From Oopsacas minuta (lineage: Eukaryota; Porifera; Hexactinellida; Lyssacinosida; Leucopsacidae), in NCBI GenBank assembly GCA_024704765.1, contig JAKMXF010000277.1, forward strand, positions 248,001 to 312,000: a DNA stretch of 64,000 nt, in the 5' to 3' direction. Below, piece after piece: positions 12,701-23,775 of this stretch. Within the stretch, counting starts at the first letter, position 1; the number at the start of each line of letters is the position of its first letter. The notes under the pieces were generated by a model. That model saw only the letters and a program-made list of their open reading frames with translations, was not told where the DNA came from and did not search any database. The position numbers were made by a program, and so were the translations under genes.

Positions 12701-14138
12701 ATGAGAAATATCAGCATAGTTAACCAAATTATATAATACTTGATAATAATGTGATATATACAAGTCCAAAAATGTAAAAATCTCTTATTTCGAGATTAAC
12801 ATAGACGTATAATAGGTTCAAATAGATCACGTATAAGTATTATACAACTTAGGCTCAAATATACTACCGTTCCAACTATATTTGTTTCTCATGCTTTTCA
12901 GACTGATGGCAAATTTTACGCATTTGACTTTTTAAAGTTAGCAACCCTGTAGGCATATTGTTCAGAAATTTCCTGCCAAGCATCTCTAGCGCCCCGAATG
13001 ACGGGATAAACAATCATGCATGAAGTTTCCGATCAATACTGCTTGCCCTTGTGTGACTGTTAAGAGTGGTATTCACTACTCGGGTAACAAAAATTAATGC
13101 GTATTATCCGAGTAGAGATGGCATTGCAAAGAATTGTAACTAACTTTTGGGGATGCAAGAAGTGCGTATTAGTATTTTATATCTCCTTCCTATTAGACAC
13201 CCGTACCTCCGCCAGCTACTTCAACCACCCAACAAGCAATCAGCTCCATATCAGAACTCCTAACACAAGCATCTTTAGACAAAGGTCCTGACTATAGTGA
13301 TGATGATGATGAGGACGACTACTGGGATCCTAAAAACAATCAACCTGTTGCCCAAGCCATTTTACAGGGTAATATGAAGAGCAGAGCAGATACTGACGAT
13401 GAAAATGAGTATTGGGAGCCTAAGAATAATCAACCTGTTTTGGCTGCAATTCAACAATCAAAAAAGGCTCCTCGCGAAAAAATTTCGCTCAGCTCAAACC
13501 GTTCCAATTCCCCACCCCCTTTATTACCCCCTAGGCCTTTAGGTGGTTCACAAACGAATCTTGCATCACAAGCTTCATTAGATTTATGCACTGAGTTCGT
13601 TGATGCGCCTCCAATCCCTTTAAAATCAATGCAAGATCTAGATTTAATGCAAAGCACAGAAATGCTATCTCCCCCTCCCTCAAGTTCACTCCTAGTGCCT
13701 ATACCAGTTGTCACGAATGAAGATGATTACGATGTTATTGTAAATGTTGAGAAGGAAATTTCACCGATAACTTCTCCTCCTGAAATTTACAAATCTCCCC
13801 GCAGTGACCCTGTAATACCACCGCCAAGCCACACCACCAATGGTAAACCAGTAACGACAGCTCCCTACCAACCAAAAGGTAAGATTGGAATGGGCGGGTT
13901 AATAGCTAGCATTAAGAAAACAGATTTATTTAAACAGAAATATTCTATACCTACTATATCCCATTCACCTAACATTCCAATCAGCGAAACGGTTGTTACG
14001 ACAGATGAACAGCGTAGACTAAACAAACGTGGTCGAGTTGAGTACGGACCAGTAGGCTATGGTATAAGATTAGGTAAACCCAATGGCCCTCGTACGATTC
14101 CACAAACATGGAACAGTTATGCACGTGAATCTTTGTAA
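9706..14138 (+). CDS. PTPN12: PTP-PEST family protein tyrosine phosphatase (4 exons)
   Basis: Join of 9706-10438, 11186-11527, 11750-12348 and 13197-14138; all junctions are GT-AG and in phase, giving 871 residues. The catalytic domain occupies roughly the first 330 residues: NYINAS-type motif (DYINASYI), the WPD loop (GWPDHGVP), the active-site P-loop HCSAGCGRTG spanning intron 1, and the Q-loop QTKDQY. A long Pro/Ser/Thr-rich tail follows. The protein ends with GYGIRLGKPNGPRTIPQTWN, which matches the C-terminal homology motif of PTPN12/18/22 that binds PSTPIP adaptors. In relatives this cytoplasmic enzyme dephosphorylates p130Cas and other adhesion or immune signalling proteins. The tail carries a duplicated motif (YWDPKNNQPV / YWEPKNNQPV). 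The symbol denotes the family, not strict orthology. Confidence 0.94.
10803..10840. mobile_element. hAT-like transposon end in PTP intron 1
   Basis: CAGCGGTTCCCAACCTTTTT followed by CATCCGCGGACC resembles the well-known hAT terminal consensus. Only one end is evident, so this is a fragment. Nearby at about 10555-10770 there are pogo-like pieces (for example GATTAACCG). Confidence 0.5.
12349..13196. other. Intron 3 of the PTP-PEST gene
   Basis: An 848-bp AT-rich intron. It contains a short inverted repeat (CTACTCGGGTAA at about 13076 against TTATCCGAGTAG at about 13105), probably a relic of the same MITE type seen elsewhere. No gene is seen. Confidence 0.6.
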
Positions 14139-15194
14139 GATTTTTGGAATAAAAATAAAGTTTGAATCTTTAAATATACATTAATTATTTGTAAAATATA
14201 TTTAGTGGTTGTGTAAAAATTGTGTTATCATTGGTCTTGTGTTCAGTATGTTGAGTTGCTATATACTAATTTTGTATCTGTATATGATATTAATGGGAAG
14301 ATCATGTATATTATTATTACTTGTAAATTGCTGGCGTTTGTTTAATAATGTGCGTACCTGTATGATTACAAAGAGCCTCTTGCGATTGAGCAACTAATCA
14401 ATAAACGCTGATAGAAGTTTCAAAGTTTTATGTCGGATAAATATCTTACAACCAATTGGCGAGGTATATAGCTGGATATGAAGTAAACTAGGAAATTAAC
14501 CTTGGTCTACAATATGGGTTACCAATTACTGCCGGGAAATTTGGCATTTTTATGACGTCGAAAGGCGCTAAAATCTCGTTTTTGGAATGGGGGAATTGGT
14601 AAATTTAGTGTTCCTCTTTGTTACGAACATAACACTTCTGCAGTAATCAGCTAATTGTTATTATTTGTATTCTTTTCAATACAACTCTAATGTTTCAAGA
14701 GAAAATCTCTAATCACCGTCTGTGCCAACTTAAATTTTACCAAATTTATTTTAGTTGATTATTGAAAGTATATTATTCTGCTAAATATTTATTTTAGCAA
14801 AGAAAGAAAATTGAATTTTACTAATCTTGTTAGACATTTTAAATGTCAAAATAGAGTTCTACATCCTTGTTTACCCCTATTTAACATGTGGGGCTAATCA
14901 ATATGATAATTGTTCACTAAAAGGTGTGAAAATATGATTAATCATATGATAAATCTGTGTAAATATATTTAATAGAATGTATTGACCCAATAGAATTGCA
15001 GTCTACATCAATACAAATACACCAAACCTAATTTTCTGCAGTTCTGTATAATATAAAATCTGGACTTGTCCGATATTTCTGGCTGCTGCATCTCTTGTCC
15101 AATGAAATGGTGTGAAATTCTATTTTATCATTCAGTGTCTATTATGACGTCATGATTCACATTTATTTTCTGCAAGGTTGCAACCGAAAAGTTC
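14139..15194. other. Intergenic; dispersed repeat at about 14528-14665
   Basis: The first AATAAA just after the PTP stop codon (about 14150) is its likely polyadenylation signal. Sequence at about 14528-14665 (GCCGGGAAATTTGGCATTTT onwards, ending near GCAGTAATCAGC) resembles about 43385-43520, so it is a dispersed repeat, probably a transposon fragment. No gene is seen. Confidence 0.5.
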
Positions 15195-15325
15195 AATATT
15201 CGGTATTCGGTTGGTCCAAACCGAATATATCAGTATTCGGTTGAACCAACCGAATAATATCAGTATTCGGTTAAGCAACTATTCATGACTACTGATATTC
15301 GGTTCGATCGGTTTCAACCTTGATT
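15195..15325. repeat. Clustered inverted ATTCGGT repeats just upstream of the ART gene
   Basis: The motif TATTCGGTT and its complement AACCGAATA alternate at least seven times in about 130 bp, forming several small palindromes. The cluster ends about 45 bp upstream of the ADP-ribosyltransferase ATG. It may be a MITE relic or a multi-site binding region. Confidence 0.7.
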
Positions 15326-15367
15326 TCCAGGTGGGTTTAGCTACTGAATACCTATCCTCCAATCAAG

Positions 15368-16500
15368 ATGGCAACCAATATATTCGTAAATAATGAAGGT
15401 CAAATTAATGCAATGCTAAAATCAGCAAAAAAAGGTAATTGGGATGTAGTTTTTGATATCCTTGAAAACAAGCCTTCTCTTGTTAACTGTATTTCCTCAG
15501 ATAAGGCTTGGGGTGTGCTCCATCAAGCTGCATGGATGAATTTATTCCCTGTTGTAAAACGACTAATTCAAATACCTGGATGTGATCCAGCTATTGAAAC
15601 GAGACGGGATTACGCACGTAAACATGGACCTGGAAAACTCCACGTGAACTATCCACAAATCATGGAATACAGTGTTACCTCCTTGAGGCAGAGAGAAGAT
15701 CAAGTTTGTGCTCTCCAATGTCTATCGCTCCAACATTTGTCCTCATACAAAGTGAACTCGAGTTGACTGGGAAAACACTTTCATTGGCATTATCATGCTT
15801 CAAAAAGGTTCTTTTTAGTCATCTTGAATTTAAGAATGATCATTCATTCACTTTCATAATGAGAACGATTTTTCAAGAATGTCTGACTAATTGGCAAAAG
15901 ATAAAAAACAAAATTTGCATTGCCTTAGAAGGACATAATTCCCAAATGTCGAAACTTTTGAAACATGGTTTTCCTTGTAAATTCGATACTATGGAACTAT
16001 TTTTTAGCCGTGTTATTTACGCATATACTAATGAAAGAGATAGCATATATGATAGCTTGAATGCAACTCTTGCTGCCCAAGCAAATCCACAATACACCCC
16101 CAAAGGTCATGATATTGCCCTTGCAGGGTATGCAATACTATTGAATGCTATTTTAATGAATTGGAAATCATTGAATAAATGTAAAAGATACACTTATCGT
16201 TGTATGGGATTACATCCTTATGATATATCACAATATCAAGTTGGGAGGAAATTCACTTGGCTCAGCTTCATATCCAGTTCAATAGATAAGAATGTAGCAC
16301 AAATATTCACTGACAAAAATCTGATACAAGTGACATTTATTATAGAGAACAAGTCTTGTAATCGTTGGTCACCGAGGTATATTGGAGATCATTCAGCCTT
16401 TCCAGATGAAAATGAATGTTTATATCCTTGTGGAACAAGTTTTGTTGTAACTAGAGTGAATGGATTGAAAATTTATTTGAAACTTTGTAATTATTATTGA
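15368..16500 (+). CDS. Ankyrin-like plus ART-fold mono-ADP-ribosyltransferase, one frameshift
   Basis: The N-terminal part (15368 to about 15705) is an ankyrin-like helical segment (KKGNWDVVFDILENKPSLVN..., VLHQAAW). The C-terminal part (about 15706-16500) has the R-S-E signature of arginine-type ART enzymes: YRCMG (Arg), FTWLSFISSS (Ser strand) and DENECLYPCG carrying the Glu-x-Glu pair. Such enzymes transfer ADP-ribose from NAD to proteins. The halves are in different frames; the total length is one base short of a multiple of three, consistent with a single-base deletion near 15700. No plausible short intron bridges them. There is no signal peptide, so it is probably intracellular. It is either a recent pseudogene or intact with a sequence error. 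Its last 100 bp recur as a relic at about 24856-24960. Confidence 0.8.
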
Positions 16501-16573
16501 TTTAGTTTTTATTGGAACTTTTAGTTTGTTACTTGTATATACAATAAGAGTATGTTTTTCGTTGTTTTGGAAA

Positions 16574-17679
16574 TAAAATGTATAAACTAGCTATTTGCTC
16601 GGTGAGGTTTGTAATATTACAGTTAAATTGTGTATTTTATCTATTTGAATGATCACAAACTATTAATTCATATTACGTAATTACGTGTATATATATGTGT
16701 AGAATACTCCATACACAAGATGTATAATATTTAGCGGGATCCATTGTACTAACATTATCCACTTATCATAACACTATTCTCATATCAAAATACTGAAAGC
16801 TGTTTTAATTACAAAAATTATTATCCTAACAACAATGAATATTCACATTATAAAATTCACAAAACTTTTGGTTTAATCTTAGTATTTAACACAGAGTTTT
16901 ACTGTAAATATATTCCAATGAAATATGCATTATTAATTATTTATGTTCTTTAAGATTCAAACTGTAATTCACATTGAACTTTATGATATTACCAGGAAAG
17001 ATACCATCTAGTTAAAACCAGTAGAGTTATGAAACACAGATTGTGGAGGGGCGCTTTGTGAGTGAACTAGCAACCTTGAATATTATATTCTCAGGTCTCA
17101 CTGCTCTGACTAGTTTGGATACTAATAATTTGGAATTTAGCAATACACCATGTGTTATTTTGTGATAATTATTATATGAGATTAATTTGGGAAGAATTAG
17201 AGGGAACATTACATATAGGTATGTCATTATATGTGGTATCTCTCTACCTTATACAAAATACAGTATAACTCGGATAGTTACAGTCATATATGGATACAAA
17301 AATCTGATCCGTGAGACTCACGTGAGTAGGCTGTGAGAGTGGGCATCTCGGGTATCACTCGATAGTTCTTAATTCTCAGATGAGTTATATGGATCACCAA
17401 TTGTGATCTATGGTCCACTTAAGTAGAAACAGCTCGCCACGCTACAGGATATACATGCATTTCTCGCCTCCTAATTCACAGTAGATACTTTATCTATGAC
17501 TACTGGGCATTTAACAGTAATGTGTATTTCACTGAAGTATCTATGTTTTGTCTGTAATATTGAAGAGATAAATTCACATAAAATTTATGTAAATGATTCT
17601 TCACTCAATTTTTTCTCATATTACATAATACTACCACAATTAGTGTATAAATATCTCTAAAGTATATGAAGTAATACCT
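16574..17679. repeat. Duplicated intergenic block with an LRR-gene relic (copy 1)
   Basis: This sequence recurs almost unchanged at about 25030-26150, showing segmental duplication. Within it, about 17047-17150 reads on the plus strand as a fragment of the neighbouring LRR gene (GRFVSELATLNIIFSGL, then TSLDTNNL), without start, ends or flanking LRRs. No functional gene is seen. Confidence 0.75.
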
Positions 17680-17687
17680 TATAAATA
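17680..17687 (+). promoter_or_regulatory. TATA box of LRR gene copy 1
   Basis: TATAAATA in the context ACCTTATAAATAGGG, 65 bp upstream of the ATG at 17745. The same box stands at 24110 and 26154, 64-65 bp upstream of the two paralogues. Confidence 0.75.
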
Positions 17688-17744
17688 GGGATATCACTAT
17701 AGCTAATATATATTGAATATTTGAATTGAAGCAAGATATTAACA

Positions 17745-19275
17745 ATGAAGAGTAGAGCTAGTAGTATCTTAGCATGTGTTGGATTGTTTGTTGTGTATTT
17801 GATAGTAGTTGAGGCTGTCTGTTGGATAAACTGTCCTACTGAGTCAATTGGTTCATTAGAGCCCCTTCTGTTACCTGAATGATGATGGAGGTTCTATGTA
17901 TTGTGAGATTAGAGTGTATACATCTGGATTAAATGGACTGACTAATAATTGGACTCAAATCAAGCTAGTTATTAATGTAACAAATCGTATCAGGGAAATT
18001 GGGATCGATTCACGCTTGTCAGATTATCAGTTAGAAATAAATGCTTATCGTCAATTCAATAGTATAATAACTTTCACATCAAGTTCTAATAATCATATAG
18101 TATCACCATCGGTACTTACCTCACTTCCTAATCTTGTACACTTTTATATGTGGCGTGGAAACTTCTATCATTTTCCTATATTTTCACTTTTCAACAAACA
18201 ACTAACTCTTCTCGCTCTATATTCTTTCGGGATTCGATCAAATGCCCCAGTAATTAGAAGCCGCTTTGTGAGTCAATTACCCAATCTAGGATATCTCTAT
18301 CTCTATCCTAATAATATGTTGGTGGTAACTGAAAATATATTCTCAGGTCTCACTACTCTTAAATATTTGTACACTGAAAATTTGCAACTAAGATATCCAA
18401 TCAGAACACTATCTCCACTCGTTAGGCTGAAAAGATTGAGTATTCGTTACGCAGGTTTATCTGAAATAGATTTTCTAAAGCAAACTCCCTCGCTATACCA
18501 GTTAACCAGTATTAGTTTCTGGGGTAATAATATTCACTCATTTAACACTGATGTCTTCTCTGATTATACTCAATTAGAGAGTCTAGAATTGAAGACAAAC
18601 TTCATTGCTATTATAAACAGAACAAACGTTAATAAATTGTTCAATCTGGATTTTCTACGTCTTGGTTACAATCAAATATCAACAGTTCCTGAAGACTCAT
18701 TCAGAGATATGCCTCAACTTCGAATAGTTGCTTTATCTGACAATCAAATCACAACTATTTCTAGCAAAGTATTCGAGCATCTGTCTAACATTGAAAGAGT
18801 ATATTTGTCGAACAACCCATTTCATTGTGACTGTAGGTTAGAATGGATGTCAATTGTAAGTCACAAATACGATATAGATTTCGAAGATCCATCCTGCAAT
18901 ACTCCACCAGAACATAAAGGTAAATCAGTATTGTTACCATCTCTCTACACAAACTGTACTAGAGAGCTATCTTATCAGTGTTTCAACAAATCAGTTAAAT
19001 GTCCAAGAGGTTCTTACTGTCAGGATACACTACATAGCTATGAGTGTGTGTGTGAAGGAGAAGGAGTAGTTTTCTCCACCTCACTTAACAGCTGTATTGA
19101 CTATGAGAAACTCATACAAACAACAAAGTCGTTATGTGGAGAATATGTATTGGATAGTAATGGTCATTCGAACTGCACTCCATCAACCAATGTCGTTACT
19201 ACCCATGCGCCAACTTGTCCAGTACAACCTGTAACGGAAGCAGATAAAACTCCTACTAGTCTTCCTCCTATATAA
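17745..19275 (+). CDS. Secreted LRR protein with EGF-like tail, copy 1 (frameshifted)
   Basis: Starts at ATG 17745 with a signal peptide/hydrophobic segment (CVGLFVVYLIVVEA), then a Cys-containing cap, about eight to ten LRRs, an LRR C-terminal cap (NPFHCDCRLEWM) and an EGF-like Cys cluster ending in a Pro/Thr-rich tail (PTSLPPI). Compared with the intact paralogue at 26219, there is one extra C in the run at 17862-17865, which breaks the frame after about 40 residues; the frame from about 17866 onward is fully open. Total length is one base over a multiple of three. Extracellular recognition or adhesion is the usual role of such proteins. No membrane segment or anchor signal is seen at the C-terminus. 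Pseudogene or consensus error are both possible. Confidence 0.75.
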
Positions 19276-20411
19276 CAAGTACTTCTTCCCATTAATCATA
19301 CTTATTGTAATATTTTATTGTTAGTTTTAGAGCTAATCAATTCTGGTGCAAACCATTGAGTATTGATAGACTTGAATTACTATAAGTATGATTCACGATG
19401 TGCTGATTGAGATTGGATGAATAGTTTCCTGCAAGGTATTTCAAGATTATTTGTTCGTTATTTGTGGTGAGTTAAGTATATATTTGTTCATTGTTATTCA
19501 AAATGTTGGTTATTCATCAAAAATATGTGGCATTTCTCTTTTCGTCAAATAATTGCATAAATATACTCAATACAATTTGAATGGAAAATTGACCGTGACA
19601 CATCTAAACCAAAGTCCGCAGAAATGATCCTTAAGAGCATAATAACAGAATGTGTATTCATTGGGCATAACTGCCAACCAAGCAGAGAATGCTAACCTAT
19701 TATGTCATATCCATGTACAGTGCCCTCATTTTCCAACCCCATAATTTTCCTCGCTCGATGAGCTCCTAGTCTTACACCAAAGATCAGTTACACTACATAC
19801 TAACAGCTATTTTGTGCACAGTGTGATTTTGTCTCTCCGAATCAGGTTTGTTATGGAACAGCTCATGCCAATTACAATGAATATGTTTCCTCAATAACGT
19901 ATGGAATCTAGTTTCAACCAAAAGAGTTATGAATCACGGACTGTTCAGGGAATCCTTGTACTGTTGAATATGAACTGCTAATTTACATAACTAAATGTGC
20001 ATGTATATGTATTATTAGACTCATAATTAGTCTCCACCAAAAATCCTTGTACATTTGTACTAACTCCCTGTACGCCTATACAGAACTAACAATGGGCAAA
20101 ATCCCTGTCCGGCTGGCAGGTAAGATTGAGTAGTTAGACTTTCTCTTCCAGGAGTGCTATAGGATGTTTAGAAATGATTGAAGATGGAAATATCTTCAAA
20201 TAACTTTTACGGTCTGATTGAACCATTTGTATTCATTTGATTAGATAAGTATTTGTATAAATATTCAAAAACTTGGCCAAAATCTATAATAATATTTGAA
20301 ATAACGGAAAAAATGTGAGGCAAATTGATTGCATTATAGACTGATTGAATTCTTGTATTATACTGAGTCAGGAGTTCATACATTTAGAACGTCATTGTGC
20401 CTAAAGATTGT
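19276..20411. other. Intergenic, no gene seen
   Basis: The first 420 bp or so match the sequence downstream of the LRR copy at 27779, so they belong to the duplicated block. From about 20270 the sequence matches the promoter of the second collagen-like gene (about 44370-44500). No RNA gene or additional coding region is evident. Confidence 0.5.
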
Positions 20412-20419
20412 TATAAAAG
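20412..20419 (+). promoter_or_regulatory. TATA box of collagen-like gene 1
   Basis: TATAAAAG, 43 bp upstream of the ATG at 20455, conserved with the paralogue at 44504. This supports the start at 20455 rather than the upstream in-frame ATG at 20329, which lies before the TATA box. Confidence 0.75.
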
Positions 20420-20454
20420 GCTGTAATTTGTATTTCAGTTCAACAGGCCTTACA

Positions 20455-21927
20455 ATGAAATTAATATTAATAGTTCTTGTATTCACTCTTGCAGCAAATG
20501 TATTCGCAGAAATTGAGAATGAACAACTTAAACTAGAGTTAGAAAGCATTAAGCTAGAATTAAATGAATTAAAGGATCAGATGAACACTGTTTCAAGAGA
20601 GACAAGGCAAACATTGAACTGTACTTGTCCGCCAGGTCCAGTAGGGGAGAGAGGAGAGATTGGAGCTCGAGGACCAGATGGAGCACCAGGTCAAACTGAA
20701 AATCCGGGATATCCAGGCGAAACGGTACCAAAAGGCGATCCGAGACCTTCAGACCCACTGGGACCTCCAGGCCCACCGGGACCTCCAGGTCCACCGGGAC
20801 CTTCAGGCACTCCAGGATTTACAGGAGCTCTGGGACCTTCAGGCGCTCCAGGAATAAAAGGAGATCGTGGATTTCAGGGTTCACAAGGTTATCCTGGTTT
20901 TCGTGGGGTACAAGGATACAAGGGAGAAAGGGGGGACGTAGGAGAAATTGGACCGATTGGACTACATGGTCCATTTGGAGTGAAAGGTGAAAGAGGGCCT
21001 CCAGGAATAACAGGAATAACAGGAGATCCGGGACGTTCAGGTGCTCTAGGAATAAAAGGAGATCGTGGAGTGGACGGAGTTGAGGGTCCAATTGGGTTCC
21101 CTGGTGCAAAGGGAGAAGTAGGAGATGATGGAGAATTTGGACTCAAAGGTGAAGTAGGTGACCAAGGCCCACGTGGACCTCCAGGTTTTGCAGGAGACGC
21201 TGGACGACCTGGGATTGATGGATTTGATGGGATTCCAGGTGAAACAGGACCTGCAGGAACAAAGGGATCACAAGGTGATCGTGGTTTTCATGGGGTACAA
21301 GGATACAAAGGAGAAAGGGGGGACGTAGGAGTAATTGGACCGATTGGACCACGTGGTCTATTTGGAATGAAAGGTGAAAGAGGGCCTCCAGGAATAACAG
21401 GAATAACAGGAGATCCGGGACGTTCAGGCGCTCCAGGAAGAACAGGAATAACAGGAGATCCGGGACCTTCAGGCGCTCCAGGAAGAACAGGAATACCAGG
21501 AATAACAGGAGATCCAGGACCTTCAGGCGCTCCAGGAATAAAAGGAGATCGTGGAGTGGACGGAGTTGAGGGTCCAATTGGGTTCACTGGTGCAAAGGGA
21601 GAAGTAGGAGATGATGGAGAATTTGGACCCAAAGGTGAAGTAGGTGACCAAGGCCCACGTGGACCTCCAGGTTTTGCAGGAGACGCCGGACGACCTGGGA
21701 TTGATGGATTTGATGGGATTCCAGGTGAAACAGGACCTGCAGGAACAAAGGGATCACAAGGTGATCGTGGTTTTCATGGGGCACAAGGATTAAAAGGAGG
21801 AAAGGGGGACATAGGAGTAATTGGACCGATTGGACCACATGGTCCATTTGGAGTAAAAGGTGAAATAGGGCCTAGAGGTAGGAAAGGGATCAAAGGAGAG
21901 AAAGGAGATAGTTTTATAAGGTGGTGA
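20455..21927 (+). CDS. Secreted short-chain collagen-like protein 1
   Basis: 490 residues. A signal peptide (MKLILIVLVFTLAANVFA) is followed by a heptad-patterned coiled coil (ENEQLKLELESIKLELNELKDQ), a basic site RETR, a Cys-x-Cys (NCTCPPG) and then about 420 residues of Gly-X-Y triplets to the end, closing with SFIRW. The coiled coil probably registers the trimer and the CxC may crosslink chains. The triple-helix region contains two long internal duplications (about 20850-21160 and 21280-21620) plus shorter GDPGPSGAPG-type repeats, so length is evolving by slippage. The paralogue at 44549 has a proper furin-like REKR here, whereas this copy has RETR. A secreted extracellular matrix or defence collagen is likely; no C-terminal NC1, C1q or lectin head is present. 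Confidence 0.88.
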   Translation: MKLILIVLVFTLAANVFAEIENEQLKLELESIKLELNELKDQMNTVSRETRQTLNCTCPPGPVGERGEIGARGPDGAPGQTENPGYPGETVPKGDPRPSDPLGPPGPPGPPGPPGPSGTPGFTGALGPSGAPGIKGDRGFQGSQGYPGFRGVQGYKGERGDVGEIGPIGLHGPFGVKGERGPPGITGITGDPGRSGALGIKGDRGVDGVEGPIGFPGAKGEVGDDGEFGLKGEVGDQGPRGPPGFAGDAGRPGIDGFDGIPGETGPAGTKGSQGDRGFHGVQGYKGERGDVGVIGPIGPRGLFGMKGERGPPGITGITGDPGRSGAPGRTGITGDPGPSGAPGRTGIPGITGDPGPSGAPGIKGDRGVDGVEGPIGFTGAKGEVGDDGEFGPKGEVGDQGPRGPPGFAGDAGRPGIDGFDGIPGETGPAGTKGSQGDRGFHGAQGLKGGKGDIGVIGPIGPHGPFGVKGEIGPRGRKGIKGEKGDSFIRW

Positions 21928-22024
21928 AATTCCAATTTACTTTTGGTTAAATTCTATTGTATACCTTTTACTTACTTTTTTAGTTCTTATTTTTGGAGAA
22001 AGATGTATGCATGTAAATCAATCA

Positions 22025-22420
22025 TTAATTGGGACAAAATTTCCGCTTAATTGGGACAAAATTTCCGCTTAATTGGGACAAAATTTCCGCTTTATTGGGA
22101 CAAAATTTCCGCTTAATTGGGACAAAATTTCCGCTTAATTGGGACAAAATTTCAGCTTAATTGGGACAAAATTTCCGCTTAATTGGGACAAAATTTCCGC
22201 TTAATTGGGACAAAATTTCCGCTTAATTGGGACAAAATTTCAGCTTTATTGGGACAAAATTTCAGCTTAATTGGGACAAAATTTCCGCTTAATTGGGACA
22301 AAATTTCAGCTTAATTGGGACAAAATTTCAGCTTAATTGGGACAAAATTTCAGCTTAATTGGGACAAAATTTCCGCTTAATCGGGACAAAATTTCAGCTT
22401 TATTGGGACAAAATTTCTGC
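22025..22420. repeat. 22-bp satellite, 18 units, derived from a pogo-type end
   Basis: Eighteen head-to-tail units of 22 bp with no indels, core TTAATTGGGACAAAATTTCC plus GC. Units differ mainly at one position (CCGC, CAGC or CTGC) and one T/A. The unit resembles the subterminal TTAATCGGGACAAAA at 24039-24053 of the adjacent transposon, so the satellite most likely arose by amplification of transposon end sequence. Confidence 0.9.
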
Positions 22421-22552
22421 TTATTAAACAGGGAACAACGTAGTTCACGCACAATGCGTATGCAATGCAACCTTAAGTACAATATACATGATTGCCTAAA
22501 CATTGAAATGAATCCAATATTGTTACGAGTAGACCTGTCGCTTAAATTTCAA

Positions 22553-23775
22553 ATGGCCAAACGTAATGACCTAACGCTTCCTGACAAAATTCATATACTT
22601 GAAAAGATCAAGTTGCAGCCACCCCAATCTAGAACTTTGCGTTTTCTCTCTGACCTGTTCTCAATCCCCAAATCCACAATTGGAGACTGCTTAAGCGGAA
22701 GAGAAGCGGTGAACACATCCAGGAAGAGGGAAAGAGATGGGAAAGATCCAGAAATTGATGTAGCACTAAATCAATGGTTCAAAACTGTCCTTCATAAAGG
22801 GTAAGAATTAGTGGATTGGTATTGAAGACCGAAGCAGAGGAATTCGCTAAAAAATTGGGCAGACATGACTTTATTGCGACTGAAGGTTGGTTATCCCGAT
22901 GGAAGGGCCGTTACCAGATCAAATCTAAGCATCTCACGGGGAAAAAGCAAGTGCCGACTTAGAGGGAGCAGAAAAATGGAGATTAACAATACTCCCTGAG
23001 TTTCTTAGAGAATATGACCCCATAACATATATATATATGCTCTGATTAGAGATAATCGTAAAATCTTACTACTAATCGATAACTGTCCTGCACATCCTTA
23101 AATGAAATCACTCAGAAATATTCGACTAGAATTTCTCCCTGTAAATACGACCTCACTCATACAACCTTTGGATCAAGGCATTATCAAAAACCTGAAAACT
23201 TTCTATAGGAAGGAATTGATCCAGATGATCATAAGGTTATTGATGAAAATGTAATCAACTCCTCAGTTACAGCCATCGATATTAGTTCCAAAATTTCGCT
23301 TCTAGATGCTATATACTTCCTTGCTATAAGCTGGCGACTTGTGAAACAGGCTACTATTGCTAACTGTTTCCACAAGTCCGTGTTCGGAACACTTGAAAAT
23401 GTAGAAGAGTCTGAATTGATAGATGAGAAACGAGTCTTAAAAGAGGTGACAAACGGAGATGACTATCTGAACATTGACAAAGATGCTCCATGCTTTGATG
23501 ATTCATGTAACTGAGATGATGATGTTATTGAGGGGATTATAAGTAAACGGGCTTGTGTTCAGGGTGACTCAGAAGATGACGAAGAAGAAGTAATTGTTCA
23601 ACCAGTGGTTTCTCATGCTATAGCCACGGAGTCAATTCAAAACTTGCAACGATATTTTATTGAACAAGGATTTTGTGATGTATCACAAAAAGCATTAGAT
23701 ACCTGTGCTGAAGTAATATTTACAAGACTTCTATCGAGCAAGAAGCAAACCACTATTGAGAAATATTTTTCTTGA
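22553..23775 (+). pseudogene. Tigger/pogo transposase remnant
   Basis: A CENP-B-type helix-turn-helix N-terminus (MAKRNDLTLPDKIHILEKI, then STIGDCLSGREAV), a second DNA-binding segment (GWLSRWKGRYQIKSKHL) and a DDE core (LLLIDNCPAHP; LIQPLDQGIIKNLK) are all recognisable but interrupted by stops and frameshifts. The final residues KKQTTIEKYFS match a PCNA-interaction box, which is known in pogo-family transposases. It is inactive as it stands. Confidence 0.85.

Noticed and set aside
17027-17227. Minus-strand 66-residue frame repeated at 25501-25701
   Set aside because: Its conservation is explained by the segmental duplication; the plus strand there carries an LRR relic.
20549-21847. Several long open frames on the minus strand and other plus frame of the collagen gene
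   Set aside because: They are Gly-X-Y codon shadows (Leu/Pro-rich periodic frames) with no start context or independent feature.
22025-22420. Possible CRISPR array
   Set aside because: Units are contiguous 22-bp tandem repeats without spacers, in a eukaryotic setting.
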